Source of the DNA: Adineta vaga
Lineage: Eukaryota > Rotifera
Assembly: GCA_021613535.1 (NCBI GenBank)
Contig: CP075495.1
Location: 11,222,001 to 11,286,000, forward strand
Direction: 5' to 3'
DNA: 64,000 nt
The notes below the pieces were generated by a model. It did no database searches. It saw only the letters and a program-made list of their open reading frames with translations, and was not told the DNA's origin. Positions 48,394 to 60,512 of this stretch are shown here, one piece after another (within the stretch, counting starts at the first letter, position 1; every line of letters begins with the position of its first letter). The translations under genes and the position numbers were made by a program.

Positions 48394-51300
48394 CTAATTA
48401 TAATATAATTGTCGTACATTATCTCGTTTTAATAATCGGTGAAATGTTCGCCGAAAATGCTTATTTGATAATACATATAAAAATGGATTCATTGTTGAAT
48501 TAACATAACCAAGCCAAATTGTTGCTGTAAGTACTCGTTCTGATACACATGAGCCACAAAATGCAACAACCATATATAAAATAAAATATGGTAAAAAACA
48601 ACAAGTAAAACCAAAGACAATTGCAAATAATTGTCGAAAGGCTTTCTCTTGTTGATTCCAAACAGTTGCTTGTTTGACTCTATTTTCTATTTGATGTACT
48701 TGATTTTGAGCATTTGAACGTTGTTCTGAACTAGTTGGAGTGATAGTTTTAGTTGTAGCGTAGTGTGATGTCGTTGATTGTGTTCGTTTACGATTATTAA
48801 CGGAAGGAACAGCAACAGCCGATGATGAAGAAGATGATGATGAAATCTTTCGTACTTGTTTATATGAATCTATACGTGAGATTGAGTTATCAATAGTAGT
48901 ATTATCATTAACGAAATGATTGGAATGTATCGTGATTGCTGATGTTGCTGTTGTACAACAATGACATAGATTGAAAATATTCATTGTTGTTGTTGTTGTT
49001 GCTGCTGCTGCTGCTGTCTGCAGTGGTTTTGATGATACATTCATTGAGTCGAGAACGGAACAACGACGACATGATGCTGGTGTATGATGAAATGTTGTTT
49101 GATAACGTTGATGTTTATAAAGTAATGATGGATTCGATAAATTACGCTTCATTTTTTGTTTATGTGAGTTCGATTTATATGATTTATTATCGGTTCTAGA
49201 TTTCGAACGAAGTTTATCAACATGAAGATAATGAGTATCTGATGAATTATTTTTGAAATTTGATGCAATAATCGGTGATGTTTGTGAAAATGATGCACGA
49301 GAATGATCAAGACGACGAGAAAACCATGTTAATTCATCCTTGAAAGAAAAGAAAATAGATCTGCAGTCGATTTCGTGAATTTTCTTACTTGTGTACAATG
49401 ATTTTTATCCGCATAAGAATAAGTACGATTTAAGATTGATTTCTGTTGATCAGAAGATTGTGTTGACATTGGAGAACGATGTTTTCTTTCTTTGCGATTA
49501 ACACGTAAAACGGACTCATTGTTATTGATTAAAGATTTTGGTGTAGTTTTCAACAGAATTAAACTGTCATTTTCTGTACAATTGACTGTTGATGAACCCA
49601 TTTGTCGATCACTATCACATAATGTAATTGTTATTGGAGAACGTGAACGAATACTTGTTTGATTTAATTTGCGATTATATATACTATTATTATTTACTGT
49701 TGTAATCGATTCATTTAATTGATTTGCATGTCTTTGTAAAAGAACGCTTCTATAACGACGTTTAATTTCATAATAGATTCGACCATTTAATGATATCAAT
49801 ACGAGAAGTGGGAGATAAAAATTAATTATTGCTGTCGAAACTTTAAAAACTTTGGAATGTGTATATTCAGGTTCACATTTATCATCCTAAAAAAAAGCGA
49901 AGTAAAGAAAGAATATAATTTAATTTTCTCTTCAATTCATACTTCAATATCTTCTTGTGCTTGTTTATCATTAATAAAATGATGCCAACCAAATATGGGA
50001 ATAACCCATAGTAGAGATAAACCCCAAGCAAAACCAATTAATAATAAAGCTCGCGTTCGTGTTCGTTTACCAAGATATTGAAGTGGAGATGTTATTGACC
50101 AATAACGATCTAAACTTAATGTTAATAAATTGAATATCGATGCAGTTGAAGCAATAAAATCGACAGAAATCCAAATTTGACAAAGAGCAATACCTAAAAG
50201 TGCAAAATTATATAAAATAAAGAAAAAATAATGTAACTCATTTACGATCTATTAAACTTTTCTATTTTCAAATGAAATATCTATTCAATAGAAAAAATAT
50301 TATTGTCGCTTATAGTCTTTGTTTGTTTTTGGTTAGAAGGAATTTAGTGTAATATAAATAGATATAAAAAACAATGATTTTATTCATAAGTCACCTGTAA
50401 ACAAATACACAGAAAAGATCTTTTTTCTACTCTATAGTTTTCATATTCTATTTTATACGTTTCCTTAAGGATATTCCAGTTCAAAAGAATATCTTTCTAA
50501 CTGATTCTAAAGTCTTTTTAATTGAAGATATGACTAACTTAGACTTCTATCAATCTTTGCAATTTGTACTTTTCTTCAAAAAGAATTAAAAATTAATTTA
50601 ATTTCTTTCGTCTAATAAAGAATATATATGTAATTATTCTTTCTTACACATCTATTCTTAAATAATAGAAAATCTTACCCATATTCCATCTTTCCATAAT
50701 GGCATATATACCAGCTATTGGCATAACAAAACAACCAACTATAAGATCAGCTGTAGCAAGACTTAATATGAACAAATTGCCAACCTAAATATCGAATAAA
50801 ATTATTTTTTTTTCTTTTGAAAATAATCTTAAGTAAAATCAATATTTTGTATAAGCGTAATTGCATGATACTTTCATCATCATAAATTCTTTATTTACTT
50901 TGATCAAGCGATCATTATTTATATATGAATATCATCGTTTATGACTTTCTACTGAACATCAAACGAAGAAAACATCGAGAGGTCGTATTTTAAATAGGTC
51001 ATTTACATTGTCTTTTTCAAATCTATTACTATTTTACTGAAAAAACAATACTAAAGCTTTTGTGTAATAGATATGCACGTTAATTTGATTAACAAAATAG
51101 AAATCGATATGAAAGTAGTTTTCTAAGTAAAAACAAATGATAATGTCTTTTTTTATACTTACTGTTCGCATGCGACGAAAAGTACTAAGTACTATTAAAT
51201 TACCCGCGATTGTTAAGAAACAAAGAAATGCACAGATAAAACCAAAAATAATCGTATATGTTAGCGATGCCAATGTTGTATGAGTTACTAAATCATCTAA

Positions 51301-54300
51301 ACTATCATTTTGATTTCTATTAGATGTATTAATCAAATTAATCTCGATCATATTTTCAATCGTAAGTGATAGAACATCAGTAATATCAGCATCGAAAAAT
51401 GTTGTTTCTTGTTGTTGTTGTTGTTCATCAAAAGAGAGGATGTCGTCGATATCACTCATGTTTAAAGATAAGTCGAATAGTTCAATCTAAGTCATTTCAT
51501 TTTCTTGATTGTGTAGAAGATCTAGCAGACGAATGTCATAGTTCTCTTCGTGTTAACATCGTTCGAAGTATGACAAGAAGGAGAAGAAGAAGAAAGATAA
51601 AAATGAAAGAGAATAGAAGGAAAAAAGTTACAAGAAGAGAAAGAGAGAAGAATCCTATGTTAAGTTCATTGAACGAGAAAAAGATGCGTGTAAGAAAGTA
51701 AAGAGAAGAAGAGAAAGTATTGTCAATATAAGAATTTGTTGTCTATGAAGAGAAGATAATATCTATTATAATGTTTTATTGTTTTTTCTATCTTGTATAT
51801 CTATGTTTTAATTATTGTTCTCCGTTTATTACAATAAAAATTGGATAGGAAATTACATTTGTTTCTAATTCAATCAAAATTTCTACCTGTGACAAAATTC
51901 TAGAATCATTTTTTGAAATAACTAATAATACATCATTCAAGATGAAAATAAATTAACTATATGTATGATTTTTTAAGCAAAACAAAATCAAATTATCAGT
52001 TCTTTTCCTCGACTCGATTTACCAAGAACATGAATGAGAACAAGCTTATCGAGCAAAAAAACAAACAAAATATTGCCATTCACAATATTATTTCCTTTGC
52101 GTGCATCTTTTAATCAATTTTCTTTCTATATCATTCCGCATATACAATTGTATATTATTATAAAGTAGATGACTTTTCTCAAGATTTTCAGATAAAATTG
52201 TTTATATGAACTTTTTCTATGAACGTACTTTTATAGTTATATTTAATCGAATTATTCCTGCATAGTTACTTTTTATCGTTCTATTCTATCTGATATGACA
52301 AATAGTTCATCTTAATATTCATTTTGTCATCGCTTTGAAATGTTTAGTAGACTAGAAAGAAAACGGCATTAGTCATTATAAACAGACTATCTTTATCATT
52401 TCTTTGAAAGACTAATGATTTGTTATTACTAGTAAGATAAATGGGAAGGTATTCATTAATTATTCAGAAAAGATAATAAATCTAAAACTTTCCTCATATT
52501 CCTACAGTTTTTCAATGATTGAAAGAAGAAGAAGAGAAAGAAACATTATAATTAATCATATACGTCGTTTCTTTGAATATGTCTATGTTCTTTTTTTATT
52601 ATACTATTGTATACGTTGTTGAATACGTTTAAAAAGGATATATATAATAAGATTAACTTTTTACGAAGTCTTCTTTTCAAAAATCTAACATAGAATTCTT
52701 CAATTAAATAATCAAATTTGTGTTCGTTTCGATCTTTCAATAATTATTTAATAGTTTATAACATTTTACACTGAATCTGATTGACACAATTAGAAACTGA
52801 GCAAAGATATTTAGTTGCCTAGCTGATGATTTAATACCTTCTAATTTATCAGATTACAACGTTCTCAATGGTATTCTGCGTGTTTAATGTATGATATTTA
52901 CTCATTAGTAACTGATAATAAACTTCTCTTTCAAATAATGACACGATTATGAAAATTATCAGCACTTTAACACATAAGAATAATAATGTTAAAAACATAA
53001 ATTATTCTATCGTTTCATAAGAAATTTCAAGTCACACTTGTCAAAAGTAAAACCGCGCATTCACGATTTTTAAGTGCATTTTGTTTATTTTAGTAAAATT
53101 TGATTTTTTATTCAAACAAAGTATAAATACGAAAATATATTCCTTGAACTATTGGTTTTCTTTGTACTTGAAACGACATTTTTCTACTTTGATCTTGTTT
53201 TTTCTGAGAAAGTGCAAGTCAACTATCCTATCGCAAATGATGGAATGTATATTAATAATCAAAGGAAGTTACGATGACATTATATTTTCGCAGAAATATT
53301 TTCAATAAAGATTCAATGGTATATGATTCTAACTTCATTTTCTTTACATGTAAAAACTAGCAACTATATTACCGTTCGTAAATGACGATTGGTTCGTAAA
53401 GCATAGATAACAATTGCATTGCCAAGAACAGTTACCAGAGAAAGAGTAAACATAGCTACAGCCAAACATATATTATAAATTATAGATGAATTCGTCATGA
53501 AATTGTTTTTGAAAGTTTTCTTAATTCCATTAAGTTCATTATCAAAATATCTGAGAAATAAAAAAGCAAATGAATGAAAGAAAAGTCACTACAAGTTCAT
53601 ATTGTGTTAGGTTCAAACAGTTTATCAAAAAGAACATGAAAATAAATGAGACGTGAAGAATTCTTGCATCAGTTATGAATTATTTAAAGAAAATTTTTTA
53701 CCTTAATGTAATTCTAGTTTTAGAACAGTCACGATACAAATTATTTATTGTCTTTCTATTTAATATTAATATATTTTTAAGATGAAGTCAAACGGAAATT
53801 AAAATAATCCTTGCACGAAATGTAAATTTTCTCGAGATCTATGGAGTATTTTCTTCGGAATTTCTTTTTAAATTCATAATATTCATAGATCTATTAATGT
53901 TGAAAATTTGATTTATTCTCTCAATCTAATAAGAAAGACACCGTTTTATGAGCAAGTTCAAAAAATTTATATAAAAAAAAGGAATTTGTCGTTTCACTTT
54001 GTTTTCTTCTGATAGAATCATGTTGAATGTATTTTGCACTCCTATCGAGTGTTTTCACTAAATCTCTATGACTTCTAATTATTTTTATTTCTTTTTGAAA
54101 TTTTATTCTCTATTATTGTTATTACGACTGAGATCAAATGTCAGTATCTAATAAAAATGCAGACATATGCATTACACTATAAGAATTCAAATTGAAGACA
54201 AGAGTATACCCACTGGAAATACCCCATACATCAAACTGAATACTAATTATGGAACTGGAGTATCTACATTCGTTTTTAAGTACAACTATTCATGTATAGC

Positions 54301-54526
54301 GAGAAATGTCGTAGGACAATCATTACTACTAACTTTTATCACACAGAATGAAGAAATATGAACCTACTTACAATGTACATTCATTTAATGATTTGAGTGT
54401 TTCATTAATATCAATAAAAAGATCATTATCATCGAGTATATCATATGGAAAAAATATAGAATAGAGTTTGGTTGTTGTGTTGATATTCATTGATGATGAA
54501 TAAGAGATAGTCGATGTTGCCATCAT
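48394..54526 (-). CDS. histamine H1-like aminergic GPCR with two alternative 5' ends
   Basis: Shared exons: 50784-50679 (TM2), 50193-49943 (TM3-4), 49886-49389 (TM5 and third loop), 49338-48394 (third loop, TM6-7). Proximal first exon 51459-51163 gives 698 aa; distal exons 54526-54372 and 53550-53373 give 710 aa. Class A marks: GNLIVL in TM1, SLATADLIVG, aminergic Asp in WISVDFIAS, LDRYWS as DRY, WVIPIFGWHHF, KCEPEYTHSKVFKVSTAIIN, FLPYF in TM6 and IWLGYVNSTMNPFLY. The TM4-5 and TM6-7 wording is closest to histamine H1 receptors by recall. The third loop is about 300 residues, low complexity and Ser/Thr-rich. TM6 has CFLP, not CWxP. Ligand is a monoamine by inference. Confidence 0.85.
51163..51459 (-). 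CDS. GPCR proximal first exon (TM1 version A)
   Basis: 99 codons from MSDIDDILSFDEQQQQQ to FRRMRT, ending in phase 0 at ACA|GTAAGT. It has an acidic, Gln-rich extracellular tail, an N-glycosylation site (NTS) and TM1 with IAGNLIVL. It joins GTTGGCAAT at 50784. A short CAA run (5 codons) makes the poly-Gln. Confidence 0.85.
51460..53372. other. gap between proximal and distal GPCR 5' ends
   Basis: About 1.9 kb, AT-rich. Purine-rich low complexity (AAGAGAAAGAG) at about 51570-51660 gives spurious basic frames. It would be the promoter of the proximal form and part of the intron of the distal form. Confidence 0.4.
53373..54526 (-). CDS. GPCR distal exons (N-tail exon and TM1 version B)
   Basis: Exon 54526-54372 (MMATSTISYSSSMNINTTTK..., glycosylation sites NTT and NET) ends at TT|GTAAGT. 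Exon 53550-53373 supplies YFDNELNGIKKTF and a second TM1, AVAMFTLSLVTVLGNAIVIY, then ALRTNRHLRT, and ends in phase 0 at ACG|GTAATA. Total 333 nt, in frame with the same TM2 exon. This is either an alternative promoter with its own TM1 or a relic of a second receptor whose remaining exons are gone. Confidence 0.7.
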
Positions 54527-56349
54527 TGTATCAATAACTCGCAAAATGAGTACAATCTATTACTAACGTGGCAATGTTCAGTCGTAAATCATTGCTTTTG
54601 CTTTAATAGATATGACGTTAACTGAGTACATAAGAAAAGAAAAGTGAAAATAGAGAACAGAGAGGAAACTTCTTTTCTATATTTGTTATTCATTGTATGC
54701 GATAGCGGATGAACATTAGTCGTAAAATGGCTTAGATTAAAATCAGAATGATGTCTATCCTTAGAACAAATCATATTCTAGAATAACATTAATGAGAAGA
54801 ACCTGAATTCAATTCACTTTTCATCATACTTTAGATCGAAATAGCGATCTCATTTGACGGTTAAAAAACTTTCTTTCTCTTAATCAATCAATCAATCAAT
54901 CAATCAATTCTTTTCTATTTCCTTTATCTCTCCTCTTGTGCTTTCACTCGTTAATGATAGTAAGGTTCTATTCTCGCAAGGTTACAATGTGACTATGGAT
55001 TCTTTTCCTCTTTGTATTGAAAAACTTCATAAAATACAAATAAATGAAGAATTTTCATTAGAAAACACTTTTATCTTCATCTATATTCATTGATCTCATA
55101 AATCATATCATAAAAGTATATCAAATGATGATTTATATTCAATCATATTTTTATTTGTCACTTTAATTTATTCGGATTCAAATAAATAGCTTCTCTAGAA
55201 AACAATTCTACTTTCATGATTAGTTAATATAAGATTAGATCTAGGTTTATGACATCTCAAACTTGTGATATGTCAATCTGTCGAATCTTTTTCTTTGAGA
55301 ATGTTATCGGTAGTAGTTATGAATAGAGAAAAACAATGAAATATACTTGGAAGAAATAGAAGATGATGATACACGTTTGCGTATAAAAAAAGGATGATTT
55401 TACAATAGTTCATAGGATCTTATCTATCCGAAAGAAAATTATTCAGATAGAATATTCCAAAAAGCCAAGAGTTATCATTTCTGTTTTTTAAATGTTTTAA
55501 GTAAACTCGTGTTTAACAAAGTCTTTTTTTTATAGATGAGAAGTATCTACATTGTTCTATATGAAAAAAGTTTGATTATATAATAAACTAATGATTCACT
55601 GAACTAAAATATAATCAAACCTTCTCTTTTGATTTATTACTGATACTTTCATAATCATGATGTGTTCGAATCAGCATTCTCCTCTTACTTTGAAGTAGAA
55701 CATACGACTCATGATAGATGATGCATATTATATAAGACAAGATGAGTGAATCTATTTATCATACAATAAAAAATTCTGGTTTCTAATGCAGTACGAATGA
55801 TAATATATTTCTAAATATCATATGAAAGTGTTATTTTATTAATTAGATGTCGATGATTAATACAGATGAATAGATTTCTCTTTTCTAAATAAGATTTTTC
55901 AAGGAAAGAAGCAGAAAAAAGAGTTGAAAACGATACATGATATATATGAGATTCTTTTTTTAACATAAAATTTTTAGAAAATCATGAATTTATCAAAGAA
56001 TCTTTTGTTCCCTATAATCATTATACAGGCACAGAGTTTATTCTTCTTGATAATTATTGACTGTGTATATATTACAAAAGACAAAAAGAATCTTTTTCAT
56101 TTATTTTTAACTAAGTAGTACATGTGGAATTTCATGATAAATGATATATTAGTGAAATTTAGTAGATTTATATTGTAGAAAAGTTTGATGTTTTTTATTA
56201 GATTATAATATCAAAAATAGAATATGCTTTGTATCGTTCATGGAAAAAACTCGATCTGATTGAAACCAAAACGATCATAAATATACAATATCATGATAAA
56301 AGGCATAGATATTGTTCGATGAATGTTATACTGTATTACAATTGATAGT
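54527..56349. other. intergenic, 1.8 kb
   Basis: Very AT-rich, no exon supported. An (AATC)n tetranucleotide microsatellite with about six units lies at 54882-54908. Confidence 0.4.
54882..54908. repeat. (AATC)n microsatellite
   Basis: AATC repeated six or more times without interruption upstream of the distal GPCR exon. Confidence 0.9.
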
Positions 56350-56983
56350 TTATTCATGAAGATTTTTATCATACCATAGAAGAAAAGCTCCTTGACTCAT
56401 TGCTTGTTCATTTGACTGAAGTAATTGAATAGTTAAGTTTCATCCAAAAAAATATAAATCTTTAGAAGGAAAATGCTCACGTCTAATTTCAATTGAGATG
56501 ATGACGAATCATGTTTCTTTGCATCTTTATTCACTTTGGTTACAATTGTTTTGATTTTTTGACGTAAATTTTCTTCATCTTTTCTTGATAGCGATGTCTC
56601 TTGAATCACCTTATTGTATAGAGAGTAGATGAAAGTCTATTTGGTAAAAACAAACTATAATATTTACCTTGTCCATCAGATCTTCCATATGTCGAGCAAT
56701 CTTTTGTTGTTCTACAAGTCTTTCATGTTTTCGATTTTGTGCTAGAGTTTTACGTTGAAGTTTATCCGATCGATTTTCAACAAAAATAGCAGCTTTGGTG
56801 TGTGGTACAACAACAGCCATATTGACTAAATCTTGTGCATTTTTGTCATCAACTTGAGCATCAATTATTTCTTTTCTTTTATTACGATGTATTAGTTTTG
56901 TTGTTACTAGTAATTATATATTGGTGCTCGTACAACTAACATATAAAAAGGAACGGATTACCGATGTGAGCACCAGCAAACAT
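56350..56983 (-). CDS. unknown coiled-coil protein, 4 exons, 151 aa
   Basis: Exons 56983-56962, 56906-56668, 56609-56481 and 56415-56350 sum to 456 nt. The product begins MFAGAHIG and is mostly charged helix: LIHRNKRKEIIDAQVDDKNA, NRSDKLQRKTLAQNRKHERL, VEQQKIARHMEDLMDK, SLSRKDEENLRQKIKTIVTK. It ends QGAFLLWYDKNLHE. Heptad-like spacing suggests a coiled coil of the kind seen in axonemal or centrosomal accessory proteins, but no family is recognised. No signal peptide. All introns are 56-66 nt. Confidence 0.6.
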
Positions 56984-57227
56984 GATTGTACGCTGAATGT
57001 GAGAGAATACAACAATTACCGATAAATCGACGAGAATTATACAAGAGCGCGGTTATACTTATCAACAAAAAACAACATTTTTATTTTACAATAGATGAGA
57101 CTTCCTTAATAGTATTGATTTCGTTCTTATTTTTACAATATAACTGCAATGACATCTTTATCCATTTTAACATGATAGTTTTTATATTCAAATAACAGGG
57201 TACAAAAATAGTTCATAGATTGTTATT

Positions 57228-58067
57228 TTATACTTCATTTTTATGTGTTATTTTTAGAAGATCAGAGATAAAATCAACTTGATTTATACTAACTCTTTCT
57301 CGTACTATTTGTTTTAGTTCATACGGATGTAAACAACGTTTCCATATACAAACGTCAAATAACGAACCATCCCATGGTCTAGCACGACAATGTGAACCTA
57401 ACCATATAGAAGAATAAGATGCAATAGATACATTATCCTTGTTAATATTGTTTTGTAGTGGCCAATCACCAATCAGATTACCATTTATATATAAATAAAG
57501 TTTTTCCGTTTCCTTGATAACAATGGCTATATGGTACCATTTACCCGCTTCCAAAGAAAACTTACTATTAAGTATATGGTTTTGTGTATACGTACATTTA
57601 ATTAATAAATAATCTTTTTCCGATGTGCCATCTTGATAAAATCCCACGTAGCCAAGATGGAAATGCCACAAAAGAAGAATCGTTTCATCACGAGTTACCG
57701 TCAAATGTGATGCACAACGACACCACATTGTTATCGTTATGTTAGTTAATGGACAGTTCTTGATATCTTGTTTTAAATCTTTTCTACTCTCATGAATATC
57801 TAAACATGGAATTGCGAAATTTGGATTGATATCGAGAAACGAATCGCAGCCGTGTGATGTTCTTTGATTGATCAATAAATGATGATAAACAATAAAACGA
57901 AATTGATATTTCAAGGAATATATTTTTTTTAGGAATTCTTGTGTCCATAATATTTTATACCATCTTTTACATGTTAAGATCACAGGAGATAGATCAATTA
58001 ATGAACTTTTTGATAGATCAACAAATATTTTGAATAATAATTCATCAGGTAAATCATTTAACTCCAT
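57228..58067 (-). CDS. F-box protein with LamG/concanavalin-like domain
   Basis: Single exon, 279 aa. F-box at residues 1-45 (LNDLPDELLFKIFVDLSKSS, ILTCKRWYKILWTQEFL). From about residue 85 a LamG-like jelly roll follows: CPLTNITITMWCRCAS, FSLEAGKWYHIAIVIKETEK, LYLYINGNLIGDWPLQNNI, SSIWLGSHCRARPWDGSLFD, VCIWKRCLHPYELKQIV. The W...DG.L.D..IW.R.L...E pattern is typical of LamG/pentraxin-like folds. LamG modules are usually extracellular, so pairing with a cytosolic F-box is unusual and suggests glycan or glycoprotein recognition in an SCF ligase, like FBS/Fbx2 in idea but with another lectin fold (inference). It has no signal peptide. Confidence 0.85.
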   Translation of the reverse strand: MELNDLPDELLFKIFVDLSKSSLIDLSPVILTCKRWYKILWTQEFLKKIYSLKYQFRFIVYHHLLINQRTSHGCDSFLDINPNFAIPCLDIHESRKDLKQDIKNCPLTNITITMWCRCASHLTVTRDETILLLWHFHLGYVGFYQDGTSEKDYLLIKCTYTQNHILNSKFSLEAGKWYHIAIVIKETEKLYLYINGNLIGDWPLQNNINKDNVSIASYSSIWLGSHCRARPWDGSLFDVCIWKRCLHPYELKQIVRERVSINQVDFISDLLKITHKNEV

Positions 58068-58593
58068 TTCAAAACTGACAAAAGAACAATATTGTCATGT
58101 CTTGAGTTTAGGTTTACTATTTATTATGTGAATAATAAATTGATCGAATATAATAGAAAACCCATCAGTATATATACAGTGGTGTGAAAAATTATAGAAT
58201 CACGTCGCTACAATCAATGCTTTGTCTCAGCTTGACCCATATGAGTTCTCAAAAGTAATCGAGTCTGTATTACTTTGTACATTTAGACATGCTCTATCTA
58301 AACATATAATCAGCTTTTCGGAAATCAACGGTTAAGTTGGAGAGAGAAGCTATTTCTAAGAATTCATTAGTTTCTGGCTGTGAAAAATTATAGAATCACT
58401 TCACTGTTTATCGTTCTCTTATATCGACTCGACTTCGGTTTGGATTGTAAACTACATTTATGGATAGTGCTCCTCGAGATGTACACTTTCATTTAAAAAA
58501 ATGTGGGAAAACATTTATATTAAACCTGTAAACGAGGTATTAATCTTTAAGCCAAAATGGCTGGAAAGCACCATATGATGACAGGATTCTGAA

Positions 58594-58815
58594 GTGTGTG
58601 AGGAGAATAGAAATGGAATTCAGATTTTGTGTTCAGAGTTCTATGGAGAGCATATTTGGCAACAAGATGGAGCATTCAGAAAGTCAAAGAATCATTTTCT
58701 CTTCCATTTGAGTACGGTAACATGGAATATTACTGAGATCGAAAAAATATCGAATTCATATGTGACTATAGGCGCGTCATTTTTTTGTCGTATACATATG
58801 TATTTTCGAATATAA
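58594..58815 (+). pseudogene. Tc1-type transposase fragment, left arm
   Basis: The frame reads ...FYGEHIWQQDGAF then loses similarity. In Tc1 transposases the equivalent is WQQDxAPxH with a catalytic Asp. The rest of the DDE domain and the DNA-binding part are absent. Confidence 0.7.
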
Positions 58816-58889
58816 CGTTAATCTACACTGTGAATACACGTATACTTTAGGACGCATGAAAAAAAAGACATTATTTTCAAGAGAAAGGA

Positions 58890-59072
58890 TTATCTGCAGG
58901 ACTTCCTAGTAATGCCCTTTTTTATCCAAACGATATGTTCCCTTGTGAGCGTCATGAGATGAACGAGGAAATAATTGATCGACCTTCTGAATGCTCCACC
59001 TTGTTGCCAAATATGCTCTCCATAGAACTCTGAACACAAAATCTGAATTCCATTTCTATTCTCCTCACACAC
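58890..59072 (-). pseudogene. Tc1-type transposase fragment, right arm
   Basis: Mirror copy of the left fragment with WQQGGAF, so the catalytic Asp codon is changed to Gly. After that the frame runs into a different sequence from the left copy. Confidence 0.7.
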
Positions 59073-59489
59073 TTCAGAATCCTGTCATCATATGGTGCTT
59101 TCCAGCCATTTTGGCTTAAAGATTAATACCTCGTTTACAGGTTTAATATAAATGTTTTCCCACATTTTTTTAAATGAAAGTGTACATCTCGAGGAGCACT
59201 ATCCATAAATGTAGTTTACAATCCAAACCGAAGTCGAGTCGATATAAGAGAACGATAAACAGTGAAGTGATTCTATAATTTTTCACAGCCAGAAACTAAT
59301 GAATTTTTAGAAATAGCTTCTCTCTCCAACTTAACCGTTGATTTCCGAAAAGCTGATTATATGTTTAGATAGAGCATGTCTAAATGTACAAAGTAATACA
59401 GACTCGATTACTTTTGAGAACTCATATGGGTCAAGCTGAGACAAAGCATTGATTGTAGCGACGTGATTCTATAATTTTTCACACCACTG

Positions 59490-60512
59490 TATATATACAG
59501 ATAAGAAAAGGAAAGATCCCAAGTTAAGAACCTAGAACCTGTATGGAATATACCAAAGGGAATATTCCTATAGTAACGAGAAAGAGAAAAGACGATAATG
59601 ACATCTGTAGAAAAACAGACATCAGTTTATGTTACTATATCACAAATATCAAGAGATGTTTTTACCCAGTCAAGTCAACGTCATTTTTCTTACTCTTTCT
59701 CTTTCTTTCTTTCTTCATCGAATCAGAGCTTTACGTGGCAGTCCCCATTCCCTCCCATGGAACAAAAGTTTTTTGTAAAACGTCCAATGATATGGGACGA
59801 GACAAAATACTTTTGGAGATCTTTTCCACTATGGGAGGGGAGACAAGGACAAGTATTTCTGTAAAGATTCTCTATTTGCCGAAAATATTCTATTAGCATA
59901 GATGTCTCTCTTAATCACTCTATTGATGATGAAATGAAGAGTTTTTGACTCATAACAGTGTTTGAATTATATACAAAGTGATGGAGTGAGATGCAATGGG
60001 ATAAAAAAATCCATCTCATTCCATGAGACACATTTCCCTTCACTTAATGCTACCTTTTTCTTTAAAATCCTATCATATGATTTAGTGTTATTGTCAAAAC
60101 TACGTATGCTTTCTCTTCCCGATTGTAGAATCAAAATGTATCTTTATTCACATGAATAAACAGAAAAAAGCAAAAAATGTCTTCTGTATTTACTGTTTTC
60201 CTCCTGTCATTGAAGCTGATCTAGAAATACAAATGGAAAAGAATAAATAGTAGCAATGTAGCACTAACTTACGCTTTGAGTAAATGTGATAAATTATCCA
60301 CAAGAATATCCATATTTTTAAGTTTAAGATATAAATATAAATGAATGAGAACGAGTAAAGCAATTCTAAGAAAGAAAATATTTAACTTATAAATATAAAC
60401 AAAGATTTTCATACATAATTGTAAATAAATACATCGCTTGATATGGATAGCAAAATGATGTAGTCGAAGGATGAATATCTAGTTCTAAATATTCAAATTA
60501 AAAGAAATTTTC
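59490..60512. other. intergenic, 1.0 kb
   Basis: A 117-codon plus-strand frame at 59543-59896 looks fortuitous: low complexity, no splice or family support. Otherwise AT-rich. Confidence 0.35.

Larger units (their letters stand above)
58177..59489. mobile_element. Tc1/mariner-derived foldback element (two head-to-head fragments)
   Basis: Begins CAGTGGTGTGAAAAATTATA and ends in its inverted complement, flanked by TA on both sides (58175-58176, 59490-59491), the Tc1/mariner target. The arms 58177-58685 and 58981-59489 (509 nt each) are inverted copies with few differences. In each arm TGTGAAAAATTATAGAATCA occurs twice, 196 nt apart (58183 and 58379; mirrored at 59483 and 59287), an IR/DR layout. 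Inner arm ends code in opposite directions for a Tc1 transposase piece, EFYGEHIWQQ(D)GA, which holds the second catalytic Asp region. The 295-nt centre differs. No complete transposase. Confidence 0.9.

Noticed and set aside
51399-51701. 100-codon plus-strand frame with Arg/Lys runs
   Set aside because: It is the reverse of the GPCR poly-Gln exon plus a purine-rich low-complexity tract.
59543-59896. 117-codon plus-strand frame next to the foldback element
   Set aside because: Low complexity (FFLLFLFLSFF), overlaps another frame of similar length, no splice or family support.
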